Source: NVTR01 sp036480115 | GTDB lineage: Bacteria > Pseudomonadota > Alphaproteobacteria > Rhodobacterales > Rhodobacteraceae | Assembly: GCA_965224795.1 (NCBI GenBank) | Contig: CBDDAE010000002.1 | Coordinates: 1,095,873 to 1,159,872 of the forward strand | Direction of reading: 5' to 3' | Length of the DNA: 64,000 nt | Part shown: piece after piece, positions 48,946 to 58,843 of the stretch | Layout: every line of letters begins with the position of its first letter | How positions within the stretch are numbered: position 1 is the stretch's first letter | Program-made: the position numbers and the translations under genes | Notes under the pieces: model-generated | Databases searched by the model: none | Told to the model about the DNA's origin: nothing | What the model saw: the letters and a program-made list of their open reading frames with translations, nothing else

Positions 48946-51363
48946 CTAAAAATCCAAATTCTCAACACTCAGCGCATTTTCCTGAATGAACTCACGCCGG
49001 GGTTCGACCACATCGCCCATCAGCTTGGTGAAAATATCATCGGCATCCGCCAGATCTTCTATTTTAACCTGCAGGAATATCCGCGCTTCCGGGTCCAGCG
49101 TGGTTTCCCATAGCTGATCCGGGTTCATTTCGCCCAGACCTTTGTAGCGTTGTAGGGTCAGACCCTTTTCACCCTCTGCCAGTATGGCGTTCAACAGATC
49201 AATCGGCCCATGCACCGCGGTATCACGTTCTTTGCGCGACAGCCGTGCCGGATCAGAATAAACGTCGCGGGTGTCCATGCCGACCTCGGACAAACGCCGA
49301 GCTTCACCAGAACGTAACACCGCGCCATCCAGCGTGCGAATTTCTTCAACCCCGCGCAAAATGCGGGTCAGGCGGATGCCGTGATCCTGGGTGATGCGCC
49401 CGGCCCAGCCCTGTTCGTATTCCACCGCAACGGAATCCAGCCGGGTGGCGACCTTGTCGGCCACCGCCTGCAAATCGCCATCAGCTTTGCCCGGGTCAAA
49501 CGCCCCGGCAAGGGCGGCCTGTTCCAGCACGTGGCGCGGATAATGGGTGGGGAAGGCATCCAGAATGCGTTTGAAATTGCGCGCGCCTTCGATAACGCGG
49601 GCCAGATCGGCCCCGGCAATGGTTTCGCCATTGTTCAGCTTTAGCGTCGCGCCTTCAACGCCCATTTCGATCAGGTGATCGTCAAGGCCCGCCTGATCCT
49701 TTAGGTATACTTCGGACTTGCCGCGCGAAACTTTGAACAGCGGCGGCTGGGCAATATAGAGATAACCGCCTTCGATCAGTTCGGGCATCTGACGGAAAAA
49801 GAACGTGAGCAGTAACGTGCGGATATGGGCACCGTCGACATCTGCGTCGGTCATAATGACAACCTTGTGGTAGCGCAGTTTACTGATATCAAATTCATCA
49901 CGGCCAATGCCAGTTCCCAATGCGGTGATCAGGGTGCCAATCTCGGCCGAGCCTAACATCCGGTCAAACCGCGCACGTTCTACATTCAGGATCTTACCGC
50001 GCAGTGGCAGTACCGCCTGATTGTGGCGTGAACGGCCCTGTTTGGCGGAGCCGCCAGCAGAGTCCCCTTCCACCAGGAAAATTTCGCGTTTTGCCGGATC
50101 ACGTTCCTGGCAATCGGCCAACTTGCCGGGAAGCGACGCGATATCAAGCGCTGATTTCTTGCGGGTCATTTCACGAGCTTTGCGGGCGGCTTCGCGGGCC
50201 AGTGCGGCCTCGACCATTTTGCCGACAATCATCCGGGCCTCGGCAGGATGTTCTTCGAACCATTCACCAAGTTTTTCGTTGACCAATCCTTCGACGGCCG
50301 GGCGGACCTCGGACGAAACCAGTTTGTCTTTGGTCTGGCTGGAAAATTTGGGGTCTGGTACTTTGACCGACAGCACACAGGTCAGCCCTTCGCGGGCATC
50401 ATCGCCGGTGAAGTTGATCTTTTCTTTTTTCGCCAGCCCTGACGATCCAGCATAAAGGTTCATGGTTCGCGTCAGCGCACCGCGAAATCCGGCCAAGTGG
50501 GTGCCGCCGTCGCGTTGCGGGATGTTGTTGGTGAAGGGCAAAACATTTTCGTGGTAGCTGTCATTCCACCACATCGCGACCTCTACCGTTATGCCATCTT
50601 TTTCGCCGGAAAAGAAAATCGGTTCATCCAGCATTGGCACTTTGGAACGGTCCAGATAGCGCACGAATTCTTTTACACCGCCGTCGTAATACAGGTTGGC
50701 TTCCAGCGGTTCGACCGGGCGTTCATCGCGCAGAATGATGCGCACCCCGGAATTCAGGAAAGCCAGTTCGCGCAGCCGATTTTCCAGCGTTTTGAACACG
50801 AATTCACGGTCAGAGAATGTATCCAGCGTGGCCAGAAATTTAACCTCGGTTCCCTTTTTGCCATTGGCGTCGCCCACCACTTTCAGGTGTTCCACGGTGT
50901 CGCCATGTTCAAAGCGCGCCACGTGTTCTTTACCGTCGCGCCAAATACGCAGTTCCAGATAATCCGACAGCGCGTTGACCACTGACACGCCAACCCCGTG
51001 CAAGCCGCCTGAAACCTTATAGGAATTCTGGTCAAATTTGCCGCCCGCATGCAGTTGGGTCATGATGACTTCGGCGGCTGAAACGCCTTCTTCTTCATGA
51101 ATTCCCACCGGAATACCGCGGCCATTATCGTAAACGGATACGCTGCTATCGGCGTGTATGGTGACGCTGACGTGGTCGGCGTGCCCGGCCAATGTTTCGT
51201 CAATGCCGTTATCAACGACCTCATACACCATATGGTGCAGGCCAGAGCCATCATCGGTGTCACCAATATACATGCCCGGCCGCTTGCGAACCGCCTCTAA
51301 GCCCCTGAGAACTTTGATAGAATCAGCGCCGTATTCTTCTGGTGCCTGGGTGTCGTCGGCCAT
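48946..51363 (-). CDS. gyrB: DNA gyrase subunit B
   Basis: The ATPase subunit of gyrase, which introduces negative supercoils ahead of replication. The 805-aa product has the GHKL ATPase domain (VLRGLEAVRKRPGMYIGDT, VVDNGIDETLAGHA, VSGGLHGVGVSVVNALS). The Toprim motif is FLVEGDSAGGSAKQGR with QAVLPLRGKILNVE, and the DADVDGAHIRTLLLTFF metal site is present. The C-terminal YKGLGEMNPDQLWETT is conserved. It shares a minus-strand block with recF, dnaN and dnaA but is separated from recF by three other genes. Confidence 0.98.
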   Translation of the reverse strand: MADDTQAPEEYGADSIKVLRGLEAVRKRPGMYIGDTDDGSGLHHMVYEVVDNGIDETLAGHADHVSVTIHADSSVSVYDNGRGIPVGIHEEEGVSAAEVIMTQLHAGGKFDQNSYKVSGGLHGVGVSVVNALSDYLELRIWRDGKEHVARFEHGDTVEHLKVVGDANGKKGTEVKFLATLDTFSDREFVFKTLENRLRELAFLNSGVRIILRDERPVEPLEANLYYDGGVKEFVRYLDRSKVPMLDEPIFFSGEKDGITVEVAMWWNDSYHENVLPFTNNIPQRDGGTHLAGFRGALTRTMNLYAGSSGLAKKEKINFTGDDAREGLTCVLSVKVPDPKFSSQTKDKLVSSEVRPAVEGLVNEKLGEWFEEHPAEARMIVGKMVEAALAREAARKAREMTRKKSALDIASLPGKLADCQERDPAKREIFLVEGDSAGGSAKQGRSRHNQAVLPLRGKILNVERARFDRMLGSAEIGTLITALGTGIGRDEFDISKLRYHKVVIMTDADVDGAHIRTLLLTFFFRQMPELIEGGYLYIAQPPLFKVSRGKSEVYLKDQAGLDDHLIEMGVEGATLKLNNGETIAGADLARVIEGARNFKRILDAFPTHYPRHVLEQAALAGAFDPGKADGDLQAVADKVATRLDSVAVEYEQGWAGRITQDHGIRLTRILRGVEEIRTLDGAVLRSGEARRLSEVGMDTRDVYSDPARLSRKERDTAVHGPIDLLNAILAEGEKGLTLQRYKGLGEMNPDQLWETTLDPEARIFLQVKIEDLADADDIFTKLMGDVVEPRREFIQENALSVENLDF

Positions 51364-51442
51364 TGGTGATTTCCCGTGTGATTTGGGCTGATTTATACCG
51401 GATTTGGGGGGGGATGTCGAATGGATGTCGCCGGATTTGGCG

Positions 51443-52063
51443 TCAGATGAAAGGAATGATCAGGCCGACGCAAAATAGCATTATTCCAGAGGTCAAAGCG
51501 ATGCGTTTCAGGGCATTGGGTGAGGTCATGCGGTCACGGATTTGTTGCACTAATCCCGCCAGAAACAAGTTGCCGACGAAAGGCACAACCATCGACAGGG
51601 TTATGATGGCGGCGATGTCCAAACGGGTCAGGTTACTTAGGTCAAAAAACCCCGGCAATACGCCCATGTAAAACAGGATCGCCTTGGGGTTGGACAGGAT
51701 CACCGCCACCCCGGCGGCAAATCCCGCCCAGATGCCTGGGCGCGTCAGGCGGTTATCGGTTTGGATGGTTTTACCGGCATCGCGGATAATGGCGGTGCCC
51801 ATCACGATGAAAATCAGGCTGGCGGCCCAGCGCAGAAAGGTCATGAACCCGGCAAAGACAGACGTGATCCAGGTGATGCCTAAAATGGCCGCGAGGGGCC
51901 AGACGACATCGCCCACGGCCACGCCCAATGCCAGCGGCCAGGCGGCGTGAAAGCCCCCCGTCAGCGTGCGAGCCACGGTGGCCACCCAGACCGGGCCAGG
52001 GGTCAGGAACAGGATGAAAAGGGCGCCGGCGTAGAGTGCCAGTTCGGTGGTGGTGAGGGTCAC
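51443..52063 (-). CDS. LysE/RhtB-family exporter
   Basis: A 206-aa membrane protein with about six helices. The family opening LFILFLTPGPVWVATVARTLTGGFHAAWPLALGVAVGD and the middle GFAAGVAVILSNPKAILFYMGVLPGF are diagnostic. It probably exports an amino acid or a derivative, type unknown. The ATG overlaps the upstream VOC stop by four bases. Confidence 0.9.
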   Translation of the reverse strand: MTLTTTELALYAGALFILFLTPGPVWVATVARTLTGGFHAAWPLALGVAVGDVVWPLAAILGITWITSVFAGFMTFLRWAASLIFIVMGTAIIRDAGKTIQTDNRLTRPGIWAGFAAGVAVILSNPKAILFYMGVLPGFFDLSNLTRLDIAAIITLSMVVPFVGNLFLAGLVQQIRDRMTSPNALKRIALTSGIMLFCVGLIIPFI

Positions 52064-52491
52064 TCAGAATCCGGCAAGGTCAGGCTGCCGTCATCGTTTA
52101 GTGGCCAGAAAGGATTATGGGCGACTTCCCAGACATGGCCGTCCGGGTCGGAGTAGTAGCCAGAATAGCCGCCCCAGAAAACGTTCTCCGGGGCTTTCAG
52201 AGATGTTGCGCCAACAGAAAGCGCCCTGGCATAGGCTGCGTCGACTTCGTCAATGGTTCGAAAATTCTGCGCCAGTGTCATAGCCCCAGTGCCAAGCTGC
52301 GCGTCAGGGCGACCCTGATCCTTGGCCAGCGGTCCGCGGCCAAACAAGCCCAACACCATGCCATTAATCTGATAGAAAACTATGCCTTCCTGATTGCGCG
52401 TCGATTTCCAGCCAAGGTCGGCGTAAAATTTCGCGCTGCGCTTAAGATCATCAACGCCAAGGGTAATTAGGGTGACACGTTGGGGGGTCAT
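52060..52491 (-). CDS. VOC (glyoxalase-like) superfamily protein
   Basis: About 143 aa with two VOC modules (VTLITLGVDDLKRSAKFYADLGW; NFRTIDEVDAAYARALSVGATSLKAPENVFWGGYSGYYSDPDGHVWEVAHNPFW). The end resembles PhnB/lactoylglutathione-lyase relatives; the activity is unknown. The TTG at 52506 is rejected because AAGGAAC precedes the ATG at 52491. It is coupled with the LysE exporter. Confidence 0.85.
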   Translation of the reverse strand: MTPQRVTLITLGVDDLKRSAKFYADLGWKSTRNQEGIVFYQINGMVLGLFGRGPLAKDQGRPDAQLGTGAMTLAQNFRTIDEVDAAYARALSVGATSLKAPENVFWGGYSGYYSDPDGHVWEVAHNPFWPLNDDGSLTLPDSE

Positions 52492-52599
52492 GGTGTGTTC
52501 CTTCAAACTTCTGGTGGGTATTTGCTGACAGGTTGGACTTGTAAAGAAAAGGTCAAACGATATGTTGCTCGCATTAACATGTGTAAGGTGTAGCGTATT

Positions 52600-53943
52600 A
52601 TGGTCAAAGAAAAATCATCGTTTATTGGTAAAATATTACGCGGTACGTTGGTGCTGTTTGGCACGCTTTTACTGGCATTTATCGGCTTTTGGGTATGGGG
52701 CATGCCGGGGCCCGATCTGCGGGGTCAATGGCGCACCCAGGGCTATGGCATTGTCGCTGATATCGGCTGGTTCACCGTGGATTTGCGCGAAATCACCCCG
52801 GTTAGTTGTGAGCGGTATCAACTGGCCCCGGCCAATCTGTGGCTGCTGAAAACCCTGGGCGGAATTGAATTTGATATGGATGGTGGTGATCTGGTGATCC
52901 GTGAGGCAAGCACCGTTAACCCGATCGGCACAACCTGGCTTGAAGCAATGCCTGCTGTCTGCACCGATAGTGCCGAGCGTGCCCCGGATGACCCGGAATG
53001 GAATTTTGAAGTTTTCTGGAATGCTTTTGCCGACCATTATCCGTTCTTTGATCTGTATGACGTTGACTGGGATGCGCGCTACGCGGAATTCAGGCCGCAA
53101 GTTAGCGCGGCGACAACCCAAGATGAGTTGTTTGAGATCTTTCGCGGATCGGTGCACGGATTAGAGGATGGGCATGTGTTTTTTGCCGATCACGAAAACC
53201 GTCGCGGCCATTCGCCGGAAACCGGGGTGCCCTGGGGTGATCAGCTGGACGACGCGCGCGCCGTGGCCATGGGGTATCTAAGCGACACAGTGATCGGGGT
53301 TAATGCAACCGGGTTATCCTATGGCTGGCTTGAAGGTGGTATCGGCTATATCCGGCTGGCCCATATGGGGGCGGATGTTGGGTTTGGCAGTACCGGGGCG
53401 GCCAGTGCACGTGGCGCTATTGAGACAGCGGCCGGGGCGCTGGCAGACGCGAAGGGTATAATTGTTGATATTCGGTTTAATGGTGGCGGTGACGACAGTA
53501 TTTCGCTGGCCTATGCCGGGGGGTTCACCGATCAACCCGTGCAGGCATTTACCAAAGTGACCCAAACGCTTGCTGGGTTCACTGAGCCGTTTAAGGCGCT
53601 TACACAACCAAACGGAACGGTGTTTCTGGGGCAGCCGGCGATCCTGCTAACCAGCGGATATTCAGCCAGCGCGGCGGAAATTTTCACCATGGCCATGCGG
53701 GAATTTCCGCAGGTCACAGTGGTGGGACAGGCAACCGCCGGGGCGCATTCTGACATCCTGACGCGCAACCTGCCAAATGGCTGGGAAATTGGATTTTCGC
53801 ATCAGATTTACCGCACCCCGGATGGCACGGTTTATGAGGGGCCCGGCCTGCCGCCGGATCAGGAACGGGAGTTTGACAGCGAAGGTTTCACAATGGGCCG
53901 CGATACCCTGCTTGAGGAAGCCATGGCAATGCTGGGGCGCTAG
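52600..53943 (+). CDS. S41 family (tail-specific protease-like) membrane-anchored peptidase
   Basis: A 447-aa protein with one N-terminal transmembrane helix (GTLVLFGTLLLAFIGFWVWG), so the body is probably periplasmic. It has the S41 core GIGYIRLAHMG, IIVDIRFNGGGDDSISLA and the catalytic Ser in LLTSGYSASAAEIFTMAM. VGQATAGAHSD follows. No PDZ domain is evident, as in the tricorn-core/IRBP-like S41 branch. It is convergent with recF and overlaps its stop by four bases. Confidence 0.88.
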   Translation: MVKEKSSFIGKILRGTLVLFGTLLLAFIGFWVWGMPGPDLRGQWRTQGYGIVADIGWFTVDLREITPVSCERYQLAPANLWLLKTLGGIEFDMDGGDLVIREASTVNPIGTTWLEAMPAVCTDSAERAPDDPEWNFEVFWNAFADHYPFFDLYDVDWDARYAEFRPQVSAATTQDELFEIFRGSVHGLEDGHVFFADHENRRGHSPETGVPWGDQLDDARAVAMGYLSDTVIGVNATGLSYGWLEGGIGYIRLAHMGADVGFGSTGAASARGAIETAAGALADAKGIIVDIRFNGGGDDSISLAYAGGFTDQPVQAFTKVTQTLAGFTEPFKALTQPNGTVFLGQPAILLTSGYSASAAEIFTMAMREFPQVTVVGQATAGAHSDILTRNLPNGWEIGFSHQIYRTPDGTVYEGPGLPPDQEREFDSEGFTMGRDTLLEEAMAMLGR

Positions 53944-55046
53944 GCCGGTTGCACGACTGACGTGTTGTCGTCCTCGGTAACAAGCAGGTACTGCGCGCGC
54001 TCACCCAGGTCTTCGAACAGTTCCGCCCCAGTGCCGGTCATGAATGCCTGCGCCCCGATGGCGCAGATTTCATCATAAAGAGCGGCGCGCCGGGTGGCGT
54101 CCAGATGGGCGGCGACCTCATCCAAAAGCAATATCGGCGGAGCACCGAAATCATCTGCCAGCGCCCTTGCATTGGCCAGAATCAAAGATATCAGCAACGC
54201 CTTTTGCTCACCTGTGGAACAATCCCGCGCGGGAACGCCTTTATCGGCGAAGATCGCGCCCAGATCGGCCCGGTGCGGCCCGGTCAGGGTGCGCCCGGCG
54301 TAAAGGTCCTGCTGGCGGCCCGTCTCGAACGCTTCGGCCAGCGCGTCGCGCCCGTCTGGCAATGGCACACCCTCGGGGCCATGCAGCGTCAGGTCGGCGG
54401 TGGGAAACGCGGTTTTGGCGTCTTTCTGGGCATCCGCAACACGGGCAATCGCCTGTGCGCGGTTGGCCAGTATCGCCGCCCCGGACGTGGCCATCTGATC
54501 CTCAAGCGCTGTGTACCACGACGCATCGCGCACCTGATCCTTTAGCAACCGGTTGCGTTCGCGCATGGCTTTTTCATATGTCAGCACCGCCTCGGCGTGG
54601 GTCGGTTCAAAACTAAGCGTCATCCGGTCTACAAACCGGCGGCGCCCATCGGCCCCTTCGATCCACAGCCGGTCCATGCTCGGCACCAGCCAGAGAATGC
54701 GGGCGATGCGGCCCAGCGCCACCTGTGTCGCCGCCTTATCGTCAATGCGGGTCTGGCGCGGGTTATTGGGTTCGGCCCATGTTTCAACGGTATGGGTCTG
54801 ATGCAGGCTGGTCAGGCCGGCCTTGATCTTCCAGCCCAGTGATTGCGGTCGGCGCGCCATGTCATCCTGTCGGGCCCGGCGCAAACCGCGCCCCGGTGAC
54901 AACAGGGAAACCGCTTCTAACAGATTGGTTTTACCGGCCCCGTTGGGGCCATGGATGGCCACCGGACCCGGCTGAAATTCAAGCCGTGCCAGTTGATGGG
55001 AACGAAAATGCGATATCGTCAGTTCAGTGACCGCAAGCCCGCCCAT
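53940..55046 (-). CDS. recF: DNA replication and repair protein RecF
   Basis: An SMC-like ATPase that helps load RecA at gaps and at stalled forks. The 368-aa product has Walker A in AIHGPNGAGKTNLLEAVSLLSPGRGLR, the signature motif STGEQKALLISLILANA and Walker B in PPILLLDEVAAHLD. The start MGGLAVTELTISHFRSH is plausible, and the conserved region begins by residue 6. It lies between dnaN and the convergent S41 gene. Confidence 0.95.
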   Translation of the reverse strand: MGGLAVTELTISHFRSHQLARLEFQPGPVAIHGPNGAGKTNLLEAVSLLSPGRGLRRARQDDMARRPQSLGWKIKAGLTSLHQTHTVETWAEPNNPRQTRIDDKAATQVALGRIARILWLVPSMDRLWIEGADGRRRFVDRMTLSFEPTHAEAVLTYEKAMRERNRLLKDQVRDASWYTALEDQMATSGAAILANRAQAIARVADAQKDAKTAFPTADLTLHGPEGVPLPDGRDALAEAFETGRQQDLYAGRTLTGPHRADLGAIFADKGVPARDCSTGEQKALLISLILANARALADDFGAPPILLLDEVAAHLDATRRAALYDEICAIGAQAFMTGTGAELFEDLGERAQYLLVTEDDNTSVVQPA

Positions 55047-55109
55047 ACTCCGGCCCTTCTTCTTTTCCTAAATATCTCCGCCGGAGGCATCAGGTCTTTG
55101 CCAATCGCG

Positions 55110-56228
55110 CTAAACCCGCATGGGCATGACAACGTAAACCGCGCTGTCATCATCGCCTTCACGCATCAATGTGGGGTCCCCGGAAGAATTGAACATGAAT
55201 ACCGCATTTTCCCGGTCTACCTGACTGGCAATTTCCAACAAATATTTGGCGTTAAAGCCAATTTCCAGCGCCTCATCACTGTAGGCGACACTTAATTCTT
55301 CTTCAGCGGCGCCGCTATCCGGAGCATTTACCGACAGGATCAGGCGGTCTTCGTCAATTGCTAATTTCACGGCGCGAGAACGTTCCGAGGATACAGTGGC
55401 TACGCGGTCCACTGCCTTGGCAAATTCAGCTGCGTCAACTTCCATTTTGCGGGTGTTTCCCTGTGGAATGACGCGGGTGTAATCGGGGAAAGTGCCGTCG
55501 ATGACTTTGGATGTCAGGGTAATTTGCGGTGTTGCAAAACGTACTTTGGTTTCGGACACGGACACGGCTATTGCCAAGTCATCATCATCCAGCAGTTTAC
55601 GCAGCTCTGCGACAGTTTTTCGCGGCACGATGACACCTGCCATACCCTCTGCACCATCTGGAACCGGCGCATCAATACGTGCAAGCCGGTGGCCATCTGT
55701 GGCCACACAGCGCAGCGCCTGGCCATTGTCGCCTTTAGCTACATGCATATAGACGCCGTTCAGATAGTATCTGGTTTCCTCGGTGGATATGGCGAATTTT
55801 GATTTATCAAACAGGCGGCGCAGCACCGGCGCCGGAACTGAAAAGTTAGTATCATATTCAGCGCTGGCCATCACCGGAAAATCTTCCTTTGGCAATGTTG
55901 CCAGGGAAAAGTTGGAACGCCCGGCTTCTACTGTCAGACGCCCGGAAGCGCCATCATCGGTTAATGCTACAAGGGCACCATCTGGAAGTTTGCGAACGAT
56001 TTCGTGCAGCATTACCGCTGAAACAGTGGTGGCGCCTTCACGTTCAACCACAGCCGAAATCTTATCGACCACTTCGATATCCAGATCTGTGGCACGAAAG
56101 GATGCTTCACTGCCTTCAGCCTCGATCAGAACATTGGCTAATATCGGGATGGTATTTCGGCGCTCTACAACTGACTGGGCTTGGGACAAAGCCTTTAGCA
56201 ATGAGCCACGTTCAATACTGATTTTCAT
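55110..56228 (-). CDS. dnaN: DNA polymerase III sliding clamp (beta subunit)
   Basis: The ring clamp that tethers polymerase to DNA. The 372-aa product is the normal length. It opens MKISIERGSLLKALSQAQSVVERRNTIPILANV and ends with the hallmark VYVVMPMRV. The middle ATDGHRLAR and three repeated clamp folds are present. The frame extends to 56285, but the ATG at 56228, preceded by GGAAGG, matches the conserved start. It lies 157 bp downstream of dnaA. Confidence 0.97.
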   Translation of the reverse strand: MKISIERGSLLKALSQAQSVVERRNTIPILANVLIEAEGSEASFRATDLDIEVVDKISAVVEREGATTVSAVMLHEIVRKLPDGALVALTDDGASGRLTVEAGRSNFSLATLPKEDFPVMASAEYDTNFSVPAPVLRRLFDKSKFAISTEETRYYLNGVYMHVAKGDNGQALRCVATDGHRLARIDAPVPDGAEGMAGVIVPRKTVAELRKLLDDDDLAIAVSVSETKVRFATPQITLTSKVIDGTFPDYTRVIPQGNTRKMEVDAAEFAKAVDRVATVSSERSRAVKLAIDEDRLILSVNAPDSGAAEEELSVAYSDEALEIGFNAKYLLEIASQVDRENAVFMFNSSGDPTLMREGDDDSAVYVVMPMRV

Positions 56229-56385
56229 GTCCAACCCTTCCATGTACCGGGGCGGCGAATGTAGCCTATTCACCGCCTGGCTCAAGGGTTATTTCAAATG
56301 CCAAGTAAACGCAAAGGGTTGCGCCACTTAACGCCAACAAAATGGGATATTTACATCGACCTTTGGTCTGCAGGGAAATTGAGGC

Positions 56386-57741
56386 CTAAGCCTCTAAAGA
56401 ACGGCGCAAAAGCTCTAGGTCTTCGGCAATTTGGTTGTCGTGGCCCTTTAGCTCTTCTATCCGCCGAACACCGTGTATAATCGTTGTATGGTCACGTCCG
56501 CCAAAACGACGGCCGATTTCAGGTAAAGACCGCGTGGTCAACTGCTTGGCCAGATACATCGCCACCTGACGCGGCCGTGCGATAACACGCACCCGGCGCG
56601 GGCCGACAATGTCTGAAAGACGAATATTGTAATGCTCGGAAACCCGGCGCTGAATTTCTTCAACCGTAACTTTGCGGTTAGAAGCGCGCAGTATATCAGC
56701 CAGGCAATCCTGGGCCAGTTCAAGGGTGATTTCGCGCCCGACAAGGGAGGCGAATGCAAAAAGCCGCATCAAGGCCCCTTCCAAGACCCGAACATTTGTA
56801 GAAATTCGCTGCGCCAGGAATTCAAGCACTCCGTCGTCAATGACCAGCCCCTGGTACTGCTGGCGATAAAAATCAATTTTGCGCTGTAGAATGCCAAGGC
56901 GCAGTTCGTAGTCGGTTGGGTGCAAATCCACTACCAGCCCGCATTGCAGACGTGATTTAATACGTTCTTCCAGATTTTTGATATCCACAGGCGAGCGATC
57001 CGCGGAAATAATGATCTGCTTGTTCTGGTCTACCAGAGCGTTGAACGTATGAAAGAATTCTTCTTGCGTACTGTCTTTGCCGGCAATGAACTGCACATCG
57101 TCCACCATCAGCACATCTACCGATCGAAACATCTGTTTGAAGTCCATCATCTGGTTTTCACGGATGGCCTGTACGAAACGGTACATAAACTGTTCCGCCG
57201 ACAGGTAAACCACACGTAATTCAGGGTGCTTGTTTCGCAATTCCCAAGCAATAGCGTGCATCAGGTGGGTTTTACCCAAGCCAACACCGCCGTAAAGAAA
57301 CAGGGGATTAAAGGCGACATTGTTGCCCTCAGCCACACGCTTGGCAGCCGCATGGGCCAACTGATTTGGCTTGCCGACAACAAAACTGTCAAACGTGAAC
57401 CGTTGATCAAGGGGGGCCCCAGGCAGGTCGTCATCCCGTTTTCCAATTGTTGCGGGTGCTTGGGATTTGGTTTTCTGTTTTGAAATTTTCGGCTTTTGGG
57501 CATGGGGCACGTCAAATTCCACGCGGCTGACCTTGGCCCCGCTGCGGGACAGTTCCTGTAAAATCTGTTCGCCAAAATTGCGTGTTACCCAGTTACCCAT
57601 AAAACTTGTCGGTACGTAGAATGTGGCCACGCCATTTTTAAGATTCGCAAATTCAAGTGGTTCGATCCAATTCTTATAGTTGTTTTTACCAACTGAATTT
57701 AGCAATGCGTCCTGCACTTGTCCCCAGGTGTCTTTAGTCAT
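56386..57741 (-). CDS. dnaA: Chromosomal replication initiator DnaA
   Basis: Binds DnaA boxes and opens the origin. About 451 aa. Domain I is WGQVQDALLNSVGKNNYKNW. The AAA+ Walker A is in LYGGVGLGKTHLMHAIAWEL and Walker B in VLMVDDVQFIAGKDSTQEEFFHTFN. Domain IV carries the DnaA-box reader (VRVIARPRQVAMYLAKQLTTRSLPEIGRRFGGRDHTTIIHGVRRI). The ATG at 57741, with GGGTAGGGG upstream, fits the family; the frame to 57861 is not used. No cluster of TTATCCACA boxes was seen nearby. Confidence 0.97.
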   Translation of the reverse strand: MTKDTWGQVQDALLNSVGKNNYKNWIEPLEFANLKNGVATFYVPTSFMGNWVTRNFGEQILQELSRSGAKVSRVEFDVPHAQKPKISKQKTKSQAPATIGKRDDDLPGAPLDQRFTFDSFVVGKPNQLAHAAAKRVAEGNNVAFNPLFLYGGVGLGKTHLMHAIAWELRNKHPELRVVYLSAEQFMYRFVQAIRENQMMDFKQMFRSVDVLMVDDVQFIAGKDSTQEEFFHTFNALVDQNKQIIISADRSPVDIKNLEERIKSRLQCGLVVDLHPTDYELRLGILQRKIDFYRQQYQGLVIDDGVLEFLAQRISTNVRVLEGALMRLFAFASLVGREITLELAQDCLADILRASNRKVTVEEIQRRVSEHYNIRLSDIVGPRRVRVIARPRQVAMYLAKQLTTRSLPEIGRRFGGRDHTTIIHGVRRIEELKGHDNQIAEDLELLRRSLEA

Positions 57742-57763
57742 CTTGCCCCTACCCGTTTCTTTT

Positions 57764-58213
57764 CTAAGACTGGCGCCAAGCCAGCCCCTGTTGTTTCCAT
57801 CCATTCCGGATGCCCCGTCGCCCATGAGCATCCAGATCACCCTCAAACCCCCCTGCAACATTCAAGCAGTCAACTTCCTGGTCCCTTCGGTCATACCAGT
57901 CAGCAACCGCGCTTGCTGCATGCAGTGAGCGCACCCCAGAGCGGCAAAGAAACATCAGCTTGCCGGGGGTTTCACCCCCCAGGGCTTTTGTAACCGCATC
58001 CGCGAAGCGCGGGTTTTTGGACATTTCAGGAAAGCTGGCCCATTCGATGCAAAGCAACGTTTGGCCCAGGTCCGAAAGATCAGGGATGCCGACAAAACTC
58101 CATTCTGCCTGCGTCCTGACATCAATTAGCCGGGCGTCTTTTTCCGTTTCCAGAATGTTCCATGCGTCGGTTGGCAGTACTTCCCCAACGCTCGGATGTG
58201 ACCCCGTGCTCAA
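57764..58213 (-). CDS. Rhodanese-like domain protein
   Basis: A 149-aa single rhodanese domain: ARLIDVRTQAEWSFVGIPDL, and the active loop with Cys in LMFLCRSGVRSLHAASAV. It is likely a persulfide or thiosulfate sulfurtransferase in the cytoplasm, partner unknown. It lies 22 bp upstream of dnaA on the same strand, so the dnaA promoter may lie within or upstream of it. Confidence 0.88.
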   Translation of the reverse strand: MSTGSHPSVGEVLPTDAWNILETEKDARLIDVRTQAEWSFVGIPDLSDLGQTLLCIEWASFPEMSKNPRFADAVTKALGGETPGKLMFLCRSGVRSLHAASAVADWYDRRDQEVDCLNVAGGFEGDLDAHGRRGIRNGWKQQGLAWRQS

Positions 58214-58376
58214 TCAATTGTCCCCCAAGACGATGTGAATCGCTAGGCTAAGCTAGCAAGCTGTTTGCGTAGCACGCAACTGATCTTCTTGCTTGACTCA
58301 GACCTTTGTTAAATCGAATCCCCTAAGGTCTTTGAATCCCAGTTTTATCGTTGCAAAAATATCTCTGACAGAAATG

Positions 58377-58402
58377 AAAAAACGCGCCACAAGGGCGCGC
58401 TT
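58377..58402 (-). terminator. Rho-independent terminator of rpsT
   Basis: On the minus strand CGCGCC pairs with GGCGCG around a five-base loop, about 30-50 bp past the rpsT stop. A run of six T follows. Confidence 0.85.
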
Positions 58403-58431
58403 GAATTGAAAACCGGTAAGTTTTCGCTGGG

Positions 58432-58695
58432 TCAACCGATGGCTTTGACCCGCGAAGACAGGCGCGACATTTTGCGCGAGATTGTCTTTTTGTGAAACAA
58501 GCCCTTGGTGACGCCGCGCATCAATTCCGGTTGAACAGCACGCAGAGCGGCTGTTGCATCATCTTTTTTGCCGGATTCAATCGCTTCTTCGACTTTACGA
58601 AGGAAAGAGCGAATGCGTGTACGGCGCGATTTGTTTACGGCAGCGCGGCGGTCGTTTTGGCGCGCGCGTTTTTTTGCTTGAGGCGAATTTGCCAT
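58432..58695 (-). CDS. rpsT: 30S ribosomal protein S20
   Basis: An 87-aa basic protein of the 30S body, also a known antizyme-like regulator in some bacteria. It opens MANSPQAKKRARQNDRRAAVNKSRRTRIRS and ends KGLFHKKTISRKMSRLSSRVKAIG. The ATG at 58695 gives the canonical MANS start; the ATG at 58710 is rejected. It has its own terminator. Confidence 0.97.
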   Translation of the reverse strand: MANSPQAKKRARQNDRRAAVNKSRRTRIRSFLRKVEEAIESGKKDDATAALRAVQPELMRGVTKGLFHKKTISRKMSRLSSRVKAIG

Positions 58696-58843
58696 AGAGT
58701 TCGTTCCCATTTGGGCTAAGTTAAATCCGAAGTCGCGCTTCTAGGCTGTCATCTGGGATGAGTCAACGGGGTTACGCCAAGTTTTTCACGGGAGGTCGTA
58801 CAATTTTTGTGGGCAAAATTGTCTCTGATTTTGCAGCGAAATT

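Noticed and set aside
48807..48989. 60-codon ORF after ada
   Set aside because: It overlaps the ends of ada and gyrB and has no start signal.
56229..58431. Possible oriC beside dnaA
   Set aside because: I found no cluster of TTATCCACA-type boxes or AT-rich unwinding segment in the dnaN-dnaA or rhodanese-rpsT gaps.
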